Of a stretch of DNA of 9,862 nt, positions 7,210-9,862 are shown piece by piece. The notes beneath the pieces are model-generated. The model was not told the origin of the DNA. It searched no databases and worked only from the letters and a program-made list of their open reading frames with translations. How positions within the stretch are numbered: position 1 is the first letter of the stretch; each line of letters opens with the position of its first letter. Source of the DNA: Marinosulfonomonas sp. (GTDB lineage Bacteria > Pseudomonadota > Alphaproteobacteria > Rhodobacterales > Rhodobacteraceae); assembly GCA_026989405.1 (NCBI GenBank), contig JALSJL010000452.1, forward strand, positions 1-9,862, read 5' to 3'. Position numbers and translations under genes: made by a program.

Positions 7210-9005
7210 CAAAACGCCTGCCCGATGCCGACATAAAACTGCAAACCGCCGGAGCCGGGGCCGTTGGTTGGCACCGCCAGATCAAGACGGATTGGCCCGA
7301 TGCCGGTGTCATACCGAACCCCAAGCCCGGCGCCGCCGTGCCATTGACCATCACGCCCCGGAACCGACGAGAGGCCCACAAACCCCTGATCGGCGAAAGC
7401 AACGATGCTGAAATCCTTGTTGATGCGCGCCCGCAGCTCGATCGAGGCCCCAAGAAAGTTACGCCCGCCGGTGCGCACGCCGCCGCCAAGGTCGACATCA
7501 AGAGACTTGTAGGGCTGGCCCCTGACGGTGCCGCCGCCGCCGGAATAGAAAAGCAGATCGGGGGGGGTTGCTGCCGCATCCGGGCCAATGATCGACCCGG
7601 CCTGAAGCCGTCCCGCGAGGGTCAGCACGTCATCGTTGCCAAATGACAGGTAACTCCGGGCATCGAGTTTCACCGCGGTGCCCGACGCGCTGGCCTCAAG
7701 ACCAATGAAGGGCGTGATCTCGGCCGCCAGATATGTGCCCCCACGCGGGTTCAAAATGTCGTCGCGCCCGTCAAAGCGCCCTGTAATCGGTAGACTCAAA
7801 TGGCTGAACTGCCGCTGGCCCAGGGCATCATCGAACTCGGAGAACCGGTAGTTCATGGCGATGGTTCCGGTCACGCGATCCGACAAGGTCCGCTCGAGCC
7901 CGACTTCGGCGAACGCACTGCGCGATGAATACCGGGGCTCATTCTCGTTTCGAAGCTCGAACGCCAGATAGGCGTTGTTGAGAGGAGAGCCGGACCCCGG
8001 CCGCAGCAGCTTTCCGGACAGGCGATAGTCCAGCGGGTCGATCCCGCGGATCCCGGAAACCTCACCCTCGAACCGCAGCCTTTCTGCCCCGCCGAACATG
8101 TTGCGATGCAGCCAGAATGCACTGACCGATGCGCCCTCCTGCGAATGTACCTCGGCACCAAATCCGAACCGGCGCGGCCGTTGATCGGCGACGACGAGCG
8201 TCACGGGAAGGGTGTTGCCCGGCGCGAGTTCATCGGCTTCCTGCAAGGCAACCGTTCGGAAGGCGCCGGTCTTGCGCAACCTTCGGGCCACGCGGTCGAG
8301 AATTTCCGGGGAATACAGTTCGCCGACCGGATAGCCCGCAATCTGCCGGATGCGCGCCGCCCGGACGTTCGAGCCGGGGGCGATGGACAGCCGGCCAAAC
8401 CGCACAACCGGCCCGGGTGCCAACCTGATGTCTGCGTCCAGCGTCGCGCGCCGATGGTCGGCTACGATCGACTGGCTTTCGACGCCCGCCTTGGCATGGG
8501 CCTGGGAGCGCCAGGCCGAAACGGCGGTATCCACCGCTTTGCTTATGATGGTCGTGTGCGCGGGCAACCCGGATGCAAAACCGTCGGGCAAATCGGTGCC
8601 GGGCGCCAGTGGGGCGAGGGTGGCCCTGGCAAAACTGAAGGCCGGCCCCGTGGTCACGGAAATCCTGACGGACCGGACAGTTTCGGGAATGTAGAATGGC
8701 GGCAAATCAGAGGCTTCGCGACCGTCAATGCGGATACTGATCGTGCCGCCGAAATAGGCATTCTTGTAGAGCACCGAGAGGATGCGCTGATAGTCGGCTT
8801 TCGCTGCGGCCAGAATTTCCTGCGGATCCTGGCTGTTTTCCTGTCGGGCAGAGGCTGTCAGGGAAACCGCGCGAATGGTGTCAGCAAGGGCGGAATCGGG
8901 CTGGCTGGAAACCGAAAGTTCGAACGCCAAAGCCGACCGTGCCCCCCAGGGGGCAAGAACAAGCCACGCGGCAAGCAAGAATTTCAAACTGCGAATCTGA
9001 GCCAT
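7209..9005 (-). CDS. tamA: Outer-membrane assembly factor TamA (Omp85/BamA family)
   Basis: TamA is the outer-membrane partner of TamB, an Omp85-family 16-strand barrel with N-terminal POTRA domains. The 598-residue product starts with a Sec signal peptide (FLLAAWLVLAPWG, probably cut after Ala27, ALA|FE). POTRA-like modules follow up to about residue 275; the clearest runs from VVRFGRLSIAPGSNVRAARI through LYSPEILDRVARRLRKTGAF to PVTLVVADQ. The barrel contains the Omp85 loop-6 motif VRGQPY (494-499) preceded by SGGGGT, the late strand GIGPIRLDLAVP, and a C-terminal Phe (GIGQAF) as used for Bam recognition. The ATG at 9003-9005 is the only plausible start before an in-frame TAA, although no clear Shine-Dalgarno is seen. 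Its stop shares a base with the tamB ATG. A run of eight C residues on the coding strand (7560-7567) encodes Thr-Pro-Pro at 480-482, just before the loop-6 motif. Confidence 0.95.
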   Translation of the reverse strand: MAQIRSLKFLLAAWLVLAPWGARSALAFELSVSSQPDSALADTIRAVSLTASARQENSQDPQEILAAAKADYQRILSVLYKNAYFGGTISIRIDGREASDLPPFYIPETVRSVRISVTTGPAFSFARATLAPLAPGTDLPDGFASGLPAHTTIISKAVDTAVSAWRSQAHAKAGVESQSIVADHRRATLDADIRLAPGPVVRFGRLSIAPGSNVRAARIRQIAGYPVGELYSPEILDRVARRLRKTGAFRTVALQEADELAPGNTLPVTLVVADQRPRRFGFGAEVHSQEGASVSAFWLHRNMFGGAERLRFEGEVSGIRGIDPLDYRLSGKLLRPGSGSPLNNAYLAFELRNENEPRYSSRSAFAEVGLERTLSDRVTGTIAMNYRFSEFDDALGQRQFSHLSLPITGRFDGRDDILNPRGGTYLAAEITPFIGLEASASGTAVKLDARSYLSFGNDDVLTLAGRLQAGSIIGPDAAATPPDLLFYSGGGGTVRGQPYKSLDVDLGGGVRTGGRNFLGASIELRARINKDFSIVAFADQGFVGLSSVPGRDGQWHGGAGLGVRYDTGIGPIRLDLAVPTNGPGSGGLQFYVGIGQAF

Positions 9006-9136
9006 CGGCAGAACATCTATCCGAAGGTTTGGGGCTTATCCATCGTGCGTGAATCTATTGCCCGCATGTGGCTGGTCATGGGGGCGGCCCGGTTCCGGCG
9101 AGATGGCGCAGGCGGGCAGCAGCAGACGGGCGGCGT
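9006..9136 (-). other. M56 peptidase-tamA intergenic gap
   Basis: These 131 bases hold no supported gene. On the minus strand I see no good -35/-10 pair, no Shine-Dalgarno close to the tamA ATG, and no hairpin followed by T residues after the peptidase stop. A palindromic CCGGTTCCGG lies near 9090-9099. The tamA promoter, if it lies here, is not recognisable by eye. Confidence 0.4.
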
Positions 9137-9862
9137 TCACCAGGACGAAAAACTCGCGCGTCCGTTCAGCGATTCCAGCCGCTCCAGGTTGATGATTGAC
9201 GACAGCATGAGGCGGTCATGGCTCCACCCGGTCGGGCGTTGTATGGCGATCGTTGCGAGGGTCAGCGTTGCAACCAGAACAGCCGTGATCAGAAAGGAAA
9301 CCTTCCGCCGGTCAGAAACCGTCGCGGCCGCAAACAGTGAGTCAACCCGGCGGCGCAAAAGCGTCAACCCGGCGGGTCGGAAAAACCGGCGATCAAACTG
9401 AACGAGCGAGACGCGCGGCAAGGCAATGGCCTGGGCCGGTTGCCGGCGCAGCGTGTCCTCGCAAACCCGGAGCAGGCAGTCGCAATAGTCCTGCACATCG
9501 AAATGCCGGCGCGAAAGAACCTTCTGGTCGCAACTCAGTTCGCGAAGCTGTTCGATCTGCCGCTTCCAGTAGTGCACAACCGGGTTCCAGAAAAACAGGG
9601 ACTTGAACAGTTCCAGGCCGATCTCCCATTCGACGTCGCGTTGGCGCAGGTGCTGGAATTCATGCGCGAGGGCGATGCGCATGTCTTGCGGGCGAAGCAG
9701 CATGTTTGCCGGCATGACGATATAGCGCCGCCGCAGTCCGCGGGCCGAGAACGGCACAAGCGCCTGGTCGGAAAGGCGCAGCTGGACGCGGCCAAAACGG
9801 CGCCACGGGTAACTGTCAGCAATGATCCGGCGCAGTCGCAAGCTTGCGATACCGCAGTGGCC
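9137..9862 (-). CDS. M56 (BlaR1/MecR1-type) membrane metallopeptidase, C-terminal part (cut by window edge)
   Basis: This is the C-terminal part of an M56 family zinc protease; the frame is open to the window end, so the true start lies outside. The gluzincin motif HEFQH (9650-9664) supplies two zinc ligands and the catalytic Glu. The downstream helix ending QLRELSCDQ gives the third ligand, as in the ERELACD motif of BlaR1. After the cytoplasmic protease domain comes one membrane helix (VSFLITAVLVATLTLATIAI) and only about 34 residues before the stop. No penicillin-binding sensor domain follows, so it cannot sense beta-lactams as BlaR1 does. Relatives usually sit beside a BlaI/MecI-type repressor, which might lie beyond base 9862; that is inference. 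Three cysteines in YCDCLLRVC are unusual. The substrate is unknown. It is on the same strand as tamA but 131 bases away, so any link to envelope assembly is uncertain. Confidence 0.85.
   Translation of the reverse strand, partial: GHCGIASLRLRRIIADSYPWRRFGRVQLRLSDQALVPFSARGLRRRYIVMPANMLLRPQDMRIALAHEFQHLRQRDVEWEIGLELFKSLFFWNPVVHYWKRQIEQLRELSCDQKVLSRRHFDVQDYCDCLLRVCEDTLRRQPAQAIALPRVSLVQFDRRFFRPAGLTLLRRRVDSLFAAATVSDRRKVSFLITAVLVATLTLATIAIQRPTGWSHDRLMLSSIINLERLESLNGRASFSSW

Noticed and set aside
9017..9079. A 20-codon minus-strand frame upstream of tamA (MTSHMRAIDSRTM...)
   Set aside because: It has no ribosome binding site and a length expected by chance; a leader peptide role could not be supported.
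8106..9401. A 431-codon open frame on the plus strand
   Set aside because: It lies antisense to tamA and the M56 peptidase, spans their gap, and has a composition rich in Arg, Gly, Pro and Ala with no recognisable motif. Long antisense frames are usual in GC-rich DNA.

Overview
The window looks like an ordinary chromosomal core region of a GC-rich alphaproteobacterium, probably of the Rhodobacterales. The reasons are the protein sequences themselves (short RNase D, LptC, hibernation factor), the GC-rich codon use, and the gene order rnd-kdsD-lptC-lptA-lptB-hpf. The assignment is inference from family knowledge; no 16S or other marker is present.

All eight recognisable genes lie on the minus strand, so transcription runs from high to low coordinates. 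At the right edge (9137-9862) is the C-terminal part of an M56 (BlaR1/MecR1-type) membrane metallopeptidase, cut by the window end. After a 131-base gap comes a tightly coupled pair, tamA (outer-membrane Omp85 barrel) and tamB (long periplasmic AsmA-like protein), with TGA and ATG sharing a base. After an 89-base gap comes rnd (short RNase D-like exonuclease, probably starting at TTG), then kdsD, lptC, lptA and lptB with gaps of a few to about 23 bases or overlaps. After another gap (186-390), which may hold its own promoter, the first 61 codons of hpf (ribosome hibernation factor) run off the left edge.

The genes have a common theme. KdsD makes the precursor of Kdo, the inner-core sugar of lipopolysaccharide. 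LptB, LptC and LptA are the ATPase, membrane-anchored partner and periplasmic bridge of lipopolysaccharide export. TamA and TamB serve outer-membrane protein assembly and phospholipid transport. The window is therefore mostly an envelope-building block, with an RNA exonuclease and a ribosome hibernation factor as passengers. It resembles the enterobacterial kdsD-kdsC-lptC-lptA-lptB-rpoN-hpf order, with kdsC and rpoN absent.

I see no mobile element, CRISPR array, tRNA, rRNA or convincing factor-independent terminator. I found no sign of a previously undescribed system. The points worth checking are start-site corrections, the sensor-less M56 protease, the tam/lpt neighbourhood, the cleavable-looking TamB signal and a C8 tract in tamA.
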